From: Polytrichum commune
Taxonomy: Eukaryota; Streptophyta; Polytrichopsida; Polytrichales; Polytrichaceae
Reading direction: 5' to 3'
DNA: 64,000 nucleotides
Assembly: GCA_950295325.1 (NCBI GenBank)
Contig: OX485807.1
Coordinates: 20,307,666-20,371,665 of the forward strand
Shown here: piece after piece, positions 39,245 through 51,479 of the stretch
Layout of the letters: every line of letters begins with the position of its first letter
How positions within the stretch are numbered: the stretch's first letter is position 1
The notes under the pieces: model-generated
Database searches by the model: none
The model's input: only the letters and a program-made list of their open reading frames with translations
Told to the model about the DNA's origin: nothing
Translations under genes and position numbers: made by a program

Positions 39245-42235
39245 TCACGCATTTGAAGGCTCAACTACCTGGTCAGGTAAGCCAAACTTCTTCTTCCAGC
39301 CCTGAATGATCAATTCGTCTGGCGAGTTGGTCTTTTGGAAGCTAGGCCGACTTTCCAGCAGCTGTAACCCAATCATCCATAGTACACAGTTACTATTTCA
39401 CAATAAACACATATTTTTCTCACTTCCAAATTTACAGAGTAAGTGATCAAGGTGCTTGAAGTTGAGATTGACAGATATGAAAGAGAATAATCTCATTTAC
39501 ATGAAAGTTTGTAATATTTTCAGAGGATGGCTTCCTACAGTTCGTTCCCCTTTACACTGGTCCATGACCATGACTTTGCAAGGGCATTTGATACTCATCC
39601 AAAGCCCATACCATGTATATTTATGAGAATTGAGTTTCGTGTGGTCACAGGCCTCCCAAGTGTAACATGAAGACATACAAACCAGCTCTCAGCCAAATGC
39701 TACTTCATTGTCACCCTGTTCATGTGAGCCCTTAAGTTATAATGAATCAAAACCTGTGAGATTTTCGAGTATCATGGTCTCTCCATTTTGTATTAGACCC
39801 ACCTCTTTGAGGTAGGTTTGACACAAACTCCATTGAACGATGAGAAAATACTATATTCTCCATGTCATGTAAAACTCCACATATATTTTTCATCCAGTCA
39901 AACTTCCTTGCCCCCCTTTGGCTCTCAAACTCTAGTGTGAAGCGAAGCAAGACAGTCTCAGAATTTTCCACAAAAAAGACATGTTAGATTTCAAAAATCA
40001 TGGACTCTTGAGGTCTGGTGTTAAATGCCCCTTTGTATCACCAAGACAAAAAGGAAATGGTTAATAATAGGCAATGTTGATCAATCACACACCTCAATGT
40101 ACTTGTGAAGAGCTGCAAACTCAGTAGGAATCTGGAAATCCATGTAATGCGCTAGCGCCACGCGCATGTGGTGCAGTTTGGGAATCAAAGCAAAGTCAGA
40201 CTCCGTTGGATTTGGCCCTGCAATGTAAGGACCCTGAAAGGAGCGAGCCAAGATTAGCAAATAACTGGATGTTCAGGTAATAGTAAAACAGAAGTACCAA
40301 GGACTGACCAAATTCTTTGGTCAATGTAACTTAACAAAAGGATGATAAATCTCTAAATAAAATTCCTAGCATGCAAAGTATGTCAATAATACTTACACTC
40401 TTCTGAAGATGTTCATCCAAGGCAGCCAACTCCTTGACAAGATCATCCTTGGACTTGTCGTCAGCTTTCTTGCTCTTCAAGTATGCAACAAATGACGGAA
40501 AGATGCTCTTACCACTGCCATGTGGAAAAACATGAAAATTTGTGAGAACTTTCCAAGACACCTATGAAATCTTTTATTCAGTAAAATGATAGCGGAATCA
40601 TTCCAACATTACATTGACAATTTGGACATGTAAGAATCCAGTCAACACTAAGATAATTCATGCTGAATGCACACAATATACTTTAAAATCTTCAACTCCT
40701 TCTATAAGAAGGAAACCTGGTTCATGAAACCTCTTAAGAGGAGACAAGGTTTAAAACAGAAATTGAACTTCTGAACATTAGGTAGCTAGTAAACCGAAGA
40801 TTGATTTAATTGATCCCCATTCATAGCTATTAATGAGAATAACAGATAAATATTGTGCACATCTGAACTTACACTGGCTTGAACTCCTCAGGAGTTTTCA
40901 GAGATACTTCTGGATACTTCTGCTCAAGGTGTTCAGCGATGATATCCGAGTCTTGAATCCATGCCTCCCCATCTCGAAGTACAGGCATCAGACCTTTTGG
41001 ATTTTTCTCCAGAAACCTTCATTATGAAAATAGAAATTTGAAGAGTTTTGGTATAAGGACAAGTAAAAAGCAGGCTCAGAAACATTGACAAAGCAATTAA
41101 AGGAATTGCTGCAAAATACTCCATTAGATATCCTCTAAACCCCACAAACCCACCATAGAACTCTGTGCAAACTTAAGAATAAAAATTAATTCTGTGCAAA
41201 CTCTTTCGAACACTTCCAACACGTCACAGCTGTAATGATTTTGATTTATAAGTTTAACTTTCTGTCTATGCAAAAATTACATATTTGAAGGGCGAAAAGT
41301 TTAAGGTGTACCAGTCAGGCTTGTTGTTGCCCTCCTCAATGAATGTTGCTGTGTAAGGGAGTTTCTTCTCTGCATCAACAATCAGAATTTTGTAGGCACT
41401 GTGAGTACAAGAATATCATTCAGTCAATCATTACTCCGTCCAGCACAAAAACATTTGAGCAGACATTGAATAAAATCATTTCTATGTTGCAAGATACAGT
41501 ATTTTACCCAGAAACTTATGGAGTTTGTACTGTCTCATAAAATAAAGCTCAGATGACAAAAGGCCTCAGAAAGAGGTTTTAAAGTCTGGAATCAGGAGGG
41601 TACATACCTTCTAAATTAATGAAAATCCTCTGTGAGAAAGGACCTGCAGCAACATTGAGAAGAGTTGTAATAATCGCACTTTGATTTCTATCCGAACATT
41701 ATAGATACCATCATATTCATGGTCCAGCCCAATATCTGCATTATGTTTTACCATGTAGAAAATTCCTTACAGCTGGACTTAATCATAATCTAACAAGAGT
41801 TGACATTCTTCGCATCTACATGTTGTGTTATATAACAATACACACACCCACACACATATACAGAGAGATATGTGTATATATTGTTGTAAACATTCACCTC
41901 CATATAGGCACAACCAAATAAAAACTCAACCAACCATCTCTGTAATAGGGGAATATAAAAAAGGTGAAGCAAATGAACTTACAATCACCACGCTCCTTGC
42001 TGGGGCTGCCAGCACCAGTCTTTCCCTTGCCGAATACTTCCAAATCCAGACCGGCAGTAGTGGCCATGGTGTAAGATTTCGAACTTCTTTGGTGTTTGAC
42101 AGACGTATTTCCTTGGAAGGGAACTCTGATGCCTTGTAAATTTACCTTGGAAGTCAAGGATAGTGCAGGCTCACGAGCAAATGTGTGGAATGTAGAAACA
42201 AGTGCGCACGATGGACCTGTGCACACGAACCACAT
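39245..42235 (-). CDS. DHAR: Dehydroascorbate reductase, chloroplastic
   Basis: This GST-fold enzyme reduces dehydroascorbate with glutathione. The seven exons are 42235-41983, 41643-41604, 41398-41312, 41016-40873, 40514-40397, 40233-40093 and 39361-39245, with agreeing phases and 299 residues. The active-site motif is GDCPFSQR with the nucleophile at C85. KNPKGLMPVLRDG, IQDSDIIAEHLEQKYP, YIAGPNPTESDFALIPKLHH and the C-terminal LIIQGWKKKFGLP are family landmarks. About 56 residues before MATTAGLDLE are rich in Ser, Thr and Arg and start from an ATG in a TCAAATGTGG context, so a plastid transit peptide is likely. The second exon's donor (GTACCC) is weak; I chose it because only that border restores the frame, giving LEGIAYKILIVDAEKK. 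The last intron holds a family C MITE. Name secure, isoform inferred. Confidence 0.93.
39548..39970 (+). mobile_element. Family C MITE in the last DHAR intron
   Basis: It starts TTTACACTGGTCCATGACC, continues with GTGGTCACAGGCCTCCCAAG and ATGCTACTTCATTG, and ends near CAAACTCTAGTGTGAAGCG. It parallels the copies at 48114 and 62427 and is inverted relative to 4454-4896. Confidence 0.7.
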
Positions 42236-42715
42236 TTGAATCCACCGTCGCTATCGCATTCAAAACAACGCTAACGTCATCACCCAAAAAGTGAATGTTC
42301 TGACATTCCTCGAATAGGTGATGCACCTGATTTAACATTCAATTTCTTGCAGAAGGGAAAAATGGAAATGAAAACAATATGGTACCCTATCTTGGCCATA
42401 GTGAGTTAATGCACATCTCAAAATTACAAACGATGGGAGGTTCAACCAGAAACTCGATGTGGTTTTTCAACATATTTCAATCACATTAAACTCAACCATT
42501 AAAAGCCATAGAAACAGCAAGCATTCCCCTGGAAGTTAACCCAGCCCGGACATTGCACATATAAAAATTACTGGAGATCTTTCCTACATATTTCATGTAC
42601 TTAAAACTCAACCAGAATAAGGAATAACAACCCATATACAGCATGCAGTAGAGCTGTCCTCTAACCCAATATGAGTTTTGGTGGCCTTCTATGTGTGTTT
42701 AAATAAGTCTTGATA

Positions 42716-42925
42716 GGAATGTGGAGGTTTCGTCAAAGAACATTCTATATCGGTTTATTGAAGGTCGAACTCTAATTGGCATGCTAAGAAGTGCTAAACT
42801 GAGCTTGACCCACAAAAGTGTAAAGAACTTATTGATAATTGTATGCAAAACAACCAATGCAAAACCATAGGGGGCCAGCTCTGTGACGAAAAGGCCCATC
42901 AAGTTAAGGAATATTCCACATAGAG
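42716..42925 (+). mobile_element. Family A dispersed repeat
   Basis: AATGTGGAGGTTTCGTC, ACATTCTATATCGGTTTATT, GGCATGCTAAGAAGTGC and ACCAATGCAAAACCATAGGG match the other three copies. It lies about 0.5 kb upstream of DHAR. There is no coding region. Confidence 0.65.
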
Positions 42926-43039
42926 ACAGTTTGTGATCCTGATACTCTATATTAACAACCTATATAAAAGCATCCGATGGCACATTCACCGAAACCCAAC
43001 AAACTGAATCACAAGGCGGTCAACTGTAGCACTTCGGAA

Positions 43040-43340
43040 GGGTCGTCGGACTCACAGAGGTTGGTGGGGGCGCGGGTGGGGGCGCGGGTGAGGGCTCGCT
43101 GAAGCAACATTGCATGAAGAAGTGCAGGATACAGTGATGGGCTTGTTGTGTTGGGCGGGCCGGGCGAAGCCCAGGTTTAAGAAACCCTAGCAGTCAGGAA
43201 GGCTGCACGAGGGACACGTGGCGCAGACACGGGGCACGAGCGCATTTTGTTATCCTTTGGTGTTCGGCCACGAAGGGGAAGCTTTTGGACGCTCGGCAGT
43301 GTGGGAAGCCTTCAATGTGGCTTCTGGCAGTCCACACTGA
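43040..43340. promoter_or_regulatory. GC-rich patch with a G-box, no assigned gene
   Basis: This patch is far richer in CG than its surroundings, with GGGCGCGGGTGG given twice near 43068-43090 and the G-box GACACGTGGC at 43211-43220. It could be a promoter, but the frame downstream on the plus strand (43247-43513) runs into a MITE and looks non-coding. Confidence 0.3.
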
Positions 43341-43410
43341 TGAGAGCAACCCTTGCAGCTTTATGTAAGTTACTTAAGTTACACCACTCAACATTAAGAT
43401 GTGTGCAATG

Positions 43411-43791
43411 TAAGGTACGCGGGTGCTATTTGGTTTGTTTTTTCATATTCTCCAACTCCTACCGATTAGATTCACACAACAAAACTTGTGTTGCGTTAGC
43501 AAATCCACGATGAAACGTCTGCAAAAGTCGGATTGAAAAACGAGCCTCCCCTTGTTTAGTTATGGTTATTGGAAGTGCGTGTTTGTTGATTGCTTAACTT
43601 GTTACATAGGTCCTCCCAGTTGCGTTCACTGTGTTGAGTGTAGAGTAGTTATTGATTTTTGAAGATGTAGTCCCATCTTTTCTAGACATGTGTCTTTATG
43701 ATGTTGGATCTTTGATCCTCACCGAACCACATACCAATCAAATATAAGGGTCTAATTAAGAAGACAAGCCACTTAAGATCAATCTACCTTA
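43411..43791 (+). mobile_element. Family B MITE
   Basis: The terminal repeats TAAGGTACGCGGGTG and AAGATCAATCTACCTTA enclose a body closely similar to 24311-24675, including TTTTTCATATTCTCCAACTC and AACTTGTGTTGCGTTAGC. No coding region is seen. Confidence 0.8.
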
Positions 43792-43869
43792 CGCAGATAC
43801 GGGTAGTCACTGTGAAGATAGACCACTTATTTGTGAGCACTTCCAACTCCACAATCGATTTTGGTTGTT

Positions 43870-44200
43870 TGATTGGATTTGGAATTGTTTCATTTGGTTT
43901 GGTTAGCAATTGTGTATCATGAAGATCCATTGTCATTCCAAGTTTCATGGTTAGAGTTCAAATGCCAAAGTCATAAATCTAGGTCAATTTACTGAAGATT
44001 CTCGTGTTCCTTGAACGATCACAGAGGTCCTCCCAATTATGTTCATTAATGAACTCATAGATGGTGTCTATATTTTGAGCACATAGTCCAATCTGAACAT
44101 GTCTTTTTGGTATTTGTTCTTGACTACGAGTGGTACACTAATTCCACTTATATTGGTGTATGTTGAAGGAAAGTGACCACACAAGGCCCACATAAGTTAG
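43870..44200 (+). mobile_element. Family B-related repeat
   Basis: GAGGTCCTCCCAATTATG, GAGCACATAGTCCAATCTG and GAAAGTGACCACACAAGGCC are family B core blocks. The left half differs, and terminal repeats are not clear. A relative lies at 53420-53650. Confidence 0.6.
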
Positions 44201-45045
44201 CATGTTTCATATTGTAACTCTTTGTCCCATGTGATTGGGGAAGCTGATGTTTGTGGCCCCTTGTTTGAAAGTTAATATAACTACACTAGTACCCTTATCC
44301 CATGCTAAATAAATCTAGCAAAAGGGAAAAGATAAAAAGAATCCATGTCATCAAAAAAATGAGGAATTCCTTGCTCACCTCCCGCACACATTTGTGATTG
44401 CAAGTTTACAAAGTTGAAGTCCAGTCAAAGAAGGTTTGTTTCTTATTTATCTGCACACAACCACCTTCTATTAATCAAGCATTTAGGTTTTGCACTGACT
44501 TTTTTATTTTTCCTACTCATCATGGGCAAATAGCATGCCAGTTCAAAAGTACAAGTGAATTCACCTACAGGTGGTGGTTCCTCCTGGTGGTCCATACATT
44601 TGTTACATAAATTGACAACTAGCATGAAATTCTTGTTTCTCTGATTCTAGTACCCCCTTTCACACATAAAAACCACCTCTCGTTGGGACCCCTTATGACA
44701 TGGTATACTTTATATGAGACCACTAGAAGCAAAGAAAAAACAAATGAGTCATTGGTTCATTGTCCATGCAATTACCACGGGGAGGAAGTGTCATTTGCAA
44801 AGTACAAATAATTGTCCATATAGAGCCAAGAATTCACTCCCATGTACATGAGTCATTGCAACACTTGGAGGTTTGAGAGACAGAAGCTGTTATGTGCACA
44901 CTTATAGACTTCAACCACATAGGAAGTATTTCACCCAAATAAAACAGGTCTATTTAGTGTAGATTCCATAATTTCAAGCATCCATCAATCAATACTGAAG
45001 ACATGACCGTTTCAGCCATGTGCACATTATATGCTAGGTAACTTA

Positions 45046-45741
45046 CAGTAATCTCCCGCTTAAGTACGCACATGTTTAAGTACGCATCCTGGTTAAATGC
45101 GCAATTTTTTTGACAAAAATTAGGGTTCATAATTTATTGTTTGAACATGTCATGCAGAGTCATTTGTCGCGTATGCATGAATTTTTTACGCTTGACACTC
45201 AATGTCAATTTGAAAATGTTTTGCTGAAACGTCTCAAACGATCGTCGCAGTTCATCAAACATATGCCCAACTTCCGTTTGAACATCGGAGCAAAGCAATT
45301 GGTCTTTGATGTCGAGGACAGTGATGTGTAGAGCTTCAAAGCCTTTGAAGTCGGTAGCACTTTCAAATTCACCAGATGTCTTGATAGGCTGGATTTCGTC
45401 ATCGATAGGTGGTTCTTTCTTAATTCACATCGTTTTGAGAACTTCATCAATGTCCTCATCAATGTCCTCATCAATGTCCTCATCATAACAACACAATATT
45501 CTTCATTGTTTGCATCATCGAGCGTTGCCCGCTTGCTCGGTGCGTTCGGCTTGCTCAACTTTGCAATGATTTCACATTATTGGGCTTCGATCAAGCGGGT
45601 TATCTCAGGTTTCATCCGTTTCATGTTGCGATTCATCAAATCAAAGGGTTTAAAAAATGATATGAGTAAAGTATGCACCAACAAACTAAGTGTACACCAA
45701 TGGCTCCGGTTCAAAGTGCGTACTTAAGCGGGAGATTCCTG
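45046..45741 (-). mobile_element. Internally deleted pogo/Tigger-like DNA transposon
   Basis: The left tip CAGTAATCTCCCGCTTAAGT and the right tip ACTTAAGCGGGAGATTCCTG form about 26-bp inverted repeats with CAG...CTG ends, flanked by TA on both sides (45044-45045 and 45742-45743). This is the Tc1/mariner pogo signature. At 696 bp it keeps only a C-terminal transposase piece. On the minus strand one frame reads PIKTSGEFESATDFKGFEAL, then HITVLDIKDQL and a basic tail ending LHDMFKQ, preceded by an acidic DEDIDEDID stretch encoded by a 12-bp repeat at 45447-45484. Confidence 0.8.
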
Positions 45742-46752
45742 TACTACAAAGTTGAGAAAATTTGTGCAGAGTTGGACAGTGAATGGGTTGACTTACAGCT
45801 TTATATGCGTTCCTGCATGTGTCAGTATGTTTAATCTATACAGTAACTCTTTGGTATTGTTGAGAAGCTCCAGTTTCATGGACCCACCTCTGTGCAAATT
45901 ATTGCTACAAAGTGGGTGAAACACAGTTGCATTTTGACAAGGCAACGCTATGTTCGCTATTTTTGAATGGATATATCTGTTAATGAAAAGCTTTCAGACT
46001 TAAACTTAATTGCTTCTGGAGCAACCCATTTGCTCATATGATACAACAAGCCCTCTAGAACCTCTGATTGCCTCTGCACCATTGATTGCATTCTCAAAGT
46101 CCCAATTACAATTTAAAGAATGGCCGTACATTCATAAACAGAAGTGGAGGCACAAGATCCGGGAGTCACAACACAAACTCAGCATAACCAAAAATCTTCA
46201 TAGAATGGCAGAGTTGATGCACAAGCAGTGCATAACTACAATTACTCTGCCAAATTGTGTATGGAGTCCTCTCTATGTACTAGGTAAATGGATGCGAGGA
46301 GCCCTACCATGGGTTGTAGCAGGTGCCCAATCTACTACGTCGCAGTAGCAAGGGAGGTTCTGGGTGCCTACTACAACCAATGGCAAGGTGGCACGTGTTT
46401 GATACCGGACATAATGGTCATGCCATGATAGGGTTATCAATTACAAGTGATAATATGCCTCCTCGTACTCAATCAAACATAGATTTGATAGACTTGACCC
46501 AACCACTATAACACCACAGTAATCTCAAATTGGGAGGTCTTCTTTCATGTCCTCCCTTGCTTGCTTTACCTTTGCCCTAGCTCCTTGTCAAGTGGCCCGA
46601 GCGATCTTCTATCTTATATTCCTTCTTTCTTTGTGAGCCTCCATCAACTTCTCATGAACATCACAACAGCTAGAAGGTGGATTTCAATCGTGTGCTCCTT
46701 TTTTCACTCCATTTTGTGGGAGATGAAATGTTCTTGTCAAGAAGAGCAATTT

Positions 46753-46938
46753 GCACATAACATTATTAAGCAATGTGTGTTCGTTCATGTGGGCCTTGAG
46801 AATATAACCATGGGATGCCCAATCTAGTGCACATTTAGACTTAATTTGAGTCCCCTTGCACTAGGTTGGGGGCATCCTATGGTTATATTCTCAAGGCCCC
46901 ACATGAATGAACACACACTACTTAATAATGTTATGCAC
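46753..46938. mobile_element. Foldback element (80-bp arms) with an empty site in the duplicate
   Basis: Arms 46753-46831 and 46858-46938 are inverted repeats of about 90 percent identity (blocks GGCCTTGAGAATATAACCAT and CATAACATTATTAAG) around a 26-base loop. The duplicated segment reads straight through near 61290-61300, with TGCACA joined to GACTAGAAACTC, so this is an insertion in copy 1. It could form a long hairpin RNA. Confidence 0.8.
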
Positions 46939-46989
46939 ACAAACTATAAACTCTCATTGAATTGAAACACAAAGAGCAATGAAAGTGCC

Positions 46990-47396
46990 TAAGGTAGACG
47001 GGTCTTAAAAGGATACTTTTTTCTAATTAGCCCACTTCTCCTAGGGCATTAAACACATTATCAGTCCAAGACGATTAACAAATGCAAATCAAGGCAGTAG
47101 CCATTTTCCTTGTAATATTTAAAACTCATATGGAATACGTTCTTCATTATCAATAGGAATATTCTCTTCCTGCTAGAGTAAAACATATACCCCCCAAAAT
47201 ATATATATATATAAAATGTTGACTATCAAACCTAAAATCGCTAACAAATTTTGAGCACAAAGTTCAATCTCTTTTAAACACATGATGTACTCTTCGTGTC
47301 TGTTCTTAGATGGACACCTGACCACACACCACTCGGATATAGGTGTTTGATTAAGCTAAGTAGCTGAATTAGGCCTGCTCACCTTACATATTGTGG
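46990..47396 (+). mobile_element. Family B MITE in duplication copy 1
   Basis: The termini TAAGGTAGACGGGTCTTAA and AGGCCTGCTCACCTTA enclose the family core. The counterpart at 61331-61700 occupies the same place next to the B3 gene's 3' end, so the insertion predates the duplication. Confidence 0.8.
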
Positions 47397-48113
47397 TACA
47401 CAACTTGTGAAGAAAAAGTGTATATATATATATATATATATATCATCTAATCTGAAGTGCTTGACAACATGCTCGCAGATGTTTCCAGTACTCTTTCTTT
47501 GTGCCTTCTACTGTACAATAATGGGCCGCCCAGCCTTCCTTGCCAGTGAGTGTCATCTTCACATCCACAACCCGAAATATGTGAACCCAAAATGTGATAT
47601 GGCCTTCTCTTGCGTCTGTGAGCTCAAATACCAGCACATCCTCCTCCTCCTCCTCACAACAGTGATTGCAATTGAGACTAGTGTGCTTCCAGAAAAATCT
47701 CTCCTTACTGATTGTCATCAGCCAAGACCCCCCATTCTCATCAATAAGAGTTGCCTTATATTTGCATTTTGGTAAGTGGTCTCTGTAGAATGGTTTTGGT
47801 GGTGACTGCACACATCACATTCACAATATCAGCATATTCAGTATAGGTAGATCTAGAGATCTGGGCAATTCTTTGCTTGTGTTCCAACCTTGCTACATAC
47901 CAGGGTTCTCATCCTTCATCCAAATAAAACATTGACAAATTGAAGCTCAAATTCTTCCCTGATACATTTCAATTAGATTAATAATCACAAGTCTAAAAGG
48001 GACCTCATCAAACCATTAGCATCTGCAAATTCCTGGCATAGTTGACTTTCTATTTGAAACCTACAGGCTTCTTTTCTAGTGCATCATGTTTCTTGATCTT
48101 AAATTGTATTTTA

Positions 48114-49090
48114 GGGCCACAATACACTATGGCCAAGGCCATGTCCATGAATTTGCGACGGCCCTTGAAACTCATCCACAGGCCATGCCATGGACATTGA
48201 TTCAGATCACGTTGTGTGAGGTCCCAGGAGCTGCAAATGTAGTGTAAAGGCATACGTGACCGGGCTCTCAATTAAATGCTATTTCAATAGCATCTTATTC
48301 ATGTGGATCCCTCCATACAATAAGTTATAATAAATCAAGGTTGTAAGACCAACGTGTGTAAACTAGTTTGGTGTAAGGTAGCGGTGTCTTAAAGTAGCAC
48401 ATTCCTTTTGGCGACACCTATTTTTCATCCTTAAGCCGTCAACCAGTGAGTGCAACATTGCCATCGAGTAAGTCATTGTTCAAAGTGATTAATCATATGC
48501 GGCATTAAGTGCAAAATAGCAACACTTTGGCCATTCATAACAACGGTGTAAGAAGAATGTAAGAATGCTTCTAGAAGAGCACCAACTTTGGCTGATCACA
48601 ATGGCTAATTGGAAATCTATCCACTCAACAAGGTAGTGTAAGAAGTGATCCGCAAAAGGGGGACAACACCTTCATTTAATAGAAGACTCTCACCCGCAAT
48701 AAGGCTCATTTTGTGTTGATTCTCACCTAGTGATCCAACATCAATGGCTCATTCTTAAAACGACTTTGCGAATTTATATAGGTTGCATGTTGAATTTTTT
48801 ATTTTTTAAGTAAAAATTTGTAGACTCAATACAGATTTCCTAATCTCTGGATTTGTTTTCAAAATTTTCCAAGCTATTCAACTTGCTTGAAATAGCAAAA
48901 GTTTCTTAAAATGTAACTTTTAGGTTCAGCTACCTTAAGACCAACCTCTTTGAGGTGGGTGGATGCAAAACCTAGTAGACCATGAAACATTATCCATTGC
49001 ATGCCATGTATGACATCACGTAGGTTGGCTCATCCAGTCAAACTTCCTTGGTCCCCTAGGCCCTCCAGCTATAATGTAAAGTGCCCCTTT
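48114..49090 (+). mobile_element. Family C MITE, interrupted
   Basis: The left part (48114-48345) starts AGGGCCACAATACACTATGG. The right part (48940-49090) carries ACCAACCTCTTTGAGGTGGG and CAAACTTCCTTGGTCCCC. Between them lies a second element. The counterpart in the duplicate is 62427-62740. Confidence 0.7.
48374..48937. mobile_element. TIR element nested in a family C MITE
   Basis: TAAGGTAGC and GCTACCTTA border 564 bp that split the family C copy and are missing at the same place in 62427-62740. The outer seven bases are the same as those of family B, so both may use one transposase source. No coding frame is seen. Confidence 0.65.
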
Positions 49091-49470
49091 GGGTTGGTTC
49101 ACACAGGTCCCAAGTCCTAAGTCCCAAGTCACTTGAGGTCAATCCGTGCAATCTTAGCCGTTGAGAGCATGAAAGTTGGGACTTACCACTTCACACGGGG
49201 TCTCAAATCCTAAGTCCCAAGTATGACATGAATGCCGACATAACAACACTTTTTGGAGGTGAGGCTCGGGACTTGCGTTGAGAATTGGGCTGAGCAAAAA
49301 GCTAGACTCAACTTTCAACACAAGTCCCACGCGTATTTTTGCATAAAATAATCAAAATCCGACTTTGATGATAACTAACTATGTTTTAATGGACTTTGCC
49401 TCCATGTTGGGACTTGCTAACATGGGTGGGACTTCGGACTTTGGGAGCCATGTGAAGCGGCCCTTAGTGC
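49085..49470. mobile_element. TIR element with AAGTCC repeats
   Basis: GGTTCACACAGGTCCCAAGTCC at the left and the reverse complement of GGACTTTGGGAGCCATGTGAAG at the right form an imperfect inverted repeat. CCTAAGTCCCAAGT occurs twice inside the left half. The block is absent from copy 2 of the duplication. Confidence 0.6.
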
Positions 49471-51479
49471 CTGAAAGTATCAAGTGATGAACAACTTACA
49501 GGAATAAGGAGGACGTAACAAACTTCTTTGTGCAGTTGCTTCAAGAAACTGGGATGCGATGTCTGCAATTCCCATGCTGCCTTCTTCGCCGTTTCTTTCT
49601 CAGCTTCCATGCATCACAGGCCGTCGTTTGGACGCATACATTACCCCTCTTCTTTCCACTTTCTTGCAACATTGTTCATCTCTTGCGATCCATACTGCTG
49701 ACAAGTAGCCTCTTCACCATTCTCCATTGCACTCCCTTCACCTTTATTAAAGGACCTTTTCAAGCAGGCTGTCAAATCAGGTCCTTTCCGTTGGCGCAAC
49801 AGCTTCCTCCCTTGCTCTTGCTCACTGTCGCTCGCATTAATTGGCACTATCGCTCCCACTGGATGCAAGACCTTCTGAGCTCTCACAACTGTCCTCCAAG
49901 GCGCTCACTAAGCCACTCTTTTTAGAGCTCAGACCCTCTTCATCCTGCTGCAAGAAAATGAATGCACATTATCAACATCAATGCGACCAATAAAACTCAA
50001 ACTTCTGGAAGTGGGCATCACTGAAGTCCATTCTACATGGAAAGCACCAGAGAGAAAAAGTTTTTGTTATATCAATGGGCATGGGTCGTTTACATTAGGA
50101 TGGTGGAAAATATGGTTACACCCGACATGACGATTTCTCCATTTTTGACTTTGAACAAACTTTGATACTTGTGCTAGTCTTATAAATTAATCATGTGCTA
50201 GAAATGATTGGTGGCCACGAAGAAGGCATGGCATTTCAATTTCCAAGTGGGAGGATATGTGCAGAGCTCGTCCCCCATCCTGTCGCTCACGGTCGATGAT
50301 GTCCAGCACCCTGAAAGTGTGGACCCTTAAAGAGCAATTTTCATCATTGATAATTTCAAATACGCAAACATCTCCCTCATTAAGGTTGTGCGCACAACCA
50401 AATATATATCCACCCTAAACCCAGCACACCATTTTGATTACATTTCACTGCCCATTTTTTTCTCATTTTTGTCAACAAGGTTGAGCGAAGTCTCTCCTTC
50501 CTCCAGAAGCGGACCCAGAGATGTTTTGGAGAGATCCTGCAAAAACGGGACACGCGATGTGAAGGCTTTCTATATTCACAGAAAAAAATCTGGTGAAGGG
50601 AAGCTAATTTTTCAGGATTTCAAGTTCAAGCAAAAATTTCACTAAGAGAATATGATATGCAATCGGCTATTCCAATGCAGGCATATAGAGAAGAAACTCA
50701 CTGCTGCAGAGAACGGAAAGTCTTCTGACGGAATGAGGGTGACTATGTCTTCTGGATTTTGTATAGTCAAATTCTTTCTACGACAAGCTGCATCAAGTAC
50801 TAGACGACTTCGGGCTCGAGTTATGGTGCCCCTTCTGTGATTCCCTATTCCATCTGAGAAGCCACGCCCATACTTTGCTTTTTGTCCAGTGCTTGCATCC
50901 CCACATCCTTTAGACCAAAGCCACACTTTTATGAACATGGAAGCCTTCAAATGCAATTTGTAGCTTCATAAGAGAAAACTGATAGATCTACATATGTGTA
51001 CTAGGAAAAACATATGTAGAACCAGAGGAAATAGCATGACTGTTGCATACAATGTGCAGGAAACCAACCAAACCCATAGAAATGCTTTCACAGCAATGCT
51101 TAGCTGATATCATTACGACATGGTTTATAATCAGAATTCCTTGTTGGTGTGGGAGGCCACAACATTCTTATGGAGTCTCGTGAATATCAGAAACAACGAC
51201 TTAAAATTTCTCAGAATGGCATAAAGAGAGACAGGGTTCAACATACGAGAAGCAATGATGTCTGTGGTTTTTATTTTGAAACGTAAACGAAGATTAAAAG
51301 ACTCAATTGCCAATATAAGTAGCTGTGATTCCCATACCAGAGTCCACATCCTCAACACCGCATTCTCCAAGCTTTTGAAGATGAGCAGCCCTAGTGATGC
51401 CATTAGGAGAGTCCTCATCCACAGGTTGATTCAACAAATTTCTTCCCGGACACCAGGATCTATCTGAAGCTGAGGATGA

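Larger units (their letters stand above)
46010..50960. repeat. Segmental duplication, copy 1
   Basis: From about 46035 this stretch matches 60600 onward in the same order and orientation: the CCTCTGATTGCCTCTGCACC region, a family B MITE, B3 gene exons, a family C MITE and more B3 gene exons. Copy 1 is longer because it carries at least three insertions absent from copy 2: 46753-46938, 48374-48937 and 49085-49470. Confidence 0.85.
47443..50960 (-). pseudogene. B3-domain DNA-binding protein gene, decayed copy
   Basis: The last exon (47805-47443) reads SPPKPFYRDHLPKCKYKATL and, after an acidic stretch, DVLVFELTD and FWVHIFRVV, the second half of a plant B3 domain. The exon before it (49947-49500) ends HPSFLKQL, the start of that domain. 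Upstream, 50536-50278 encodes a first B3 domain (SLNLVDKNEKK, WAVKCNQNGVLG, HNLNEGDVCVFEI). Compared with the copy at 61781, the linker exon has a frameshift near SGSDSAN and extra stops, the first B3 domain changes frame twice, and the splice donor after DREQ/DRER has lost its GT (GGGGGA instead of GAGGTA). Minus-strand frames at 50642-50956 may hold the first exon. B3 proteins of REM type act as nuclear regulators; this copy is probably dead. Confidence 0.75.

Noticed and set aside
43247-43513. Plus-strand frame after a GC-rich patch with a G-box
   Set aside because: Its second half is family B MITE sequence and no motif is recognisable. The patch is noted, but the gene is not supported.
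45447-45484. Three 12-bp direct repeats considered as a possible CRISPR-like or regulatory array
   Set aside because: They encode the acidic repeat of the pogo-like transposase remnant, and this is a plant genome.
46010-46348. 112-codon plus-strand frame (QPICSYDTTSPLEPLIASAP)
   Set aside because: The duplicate at 60600 does not keep the frame, so it is probably non-coding sequence downstream of the B3 gene.
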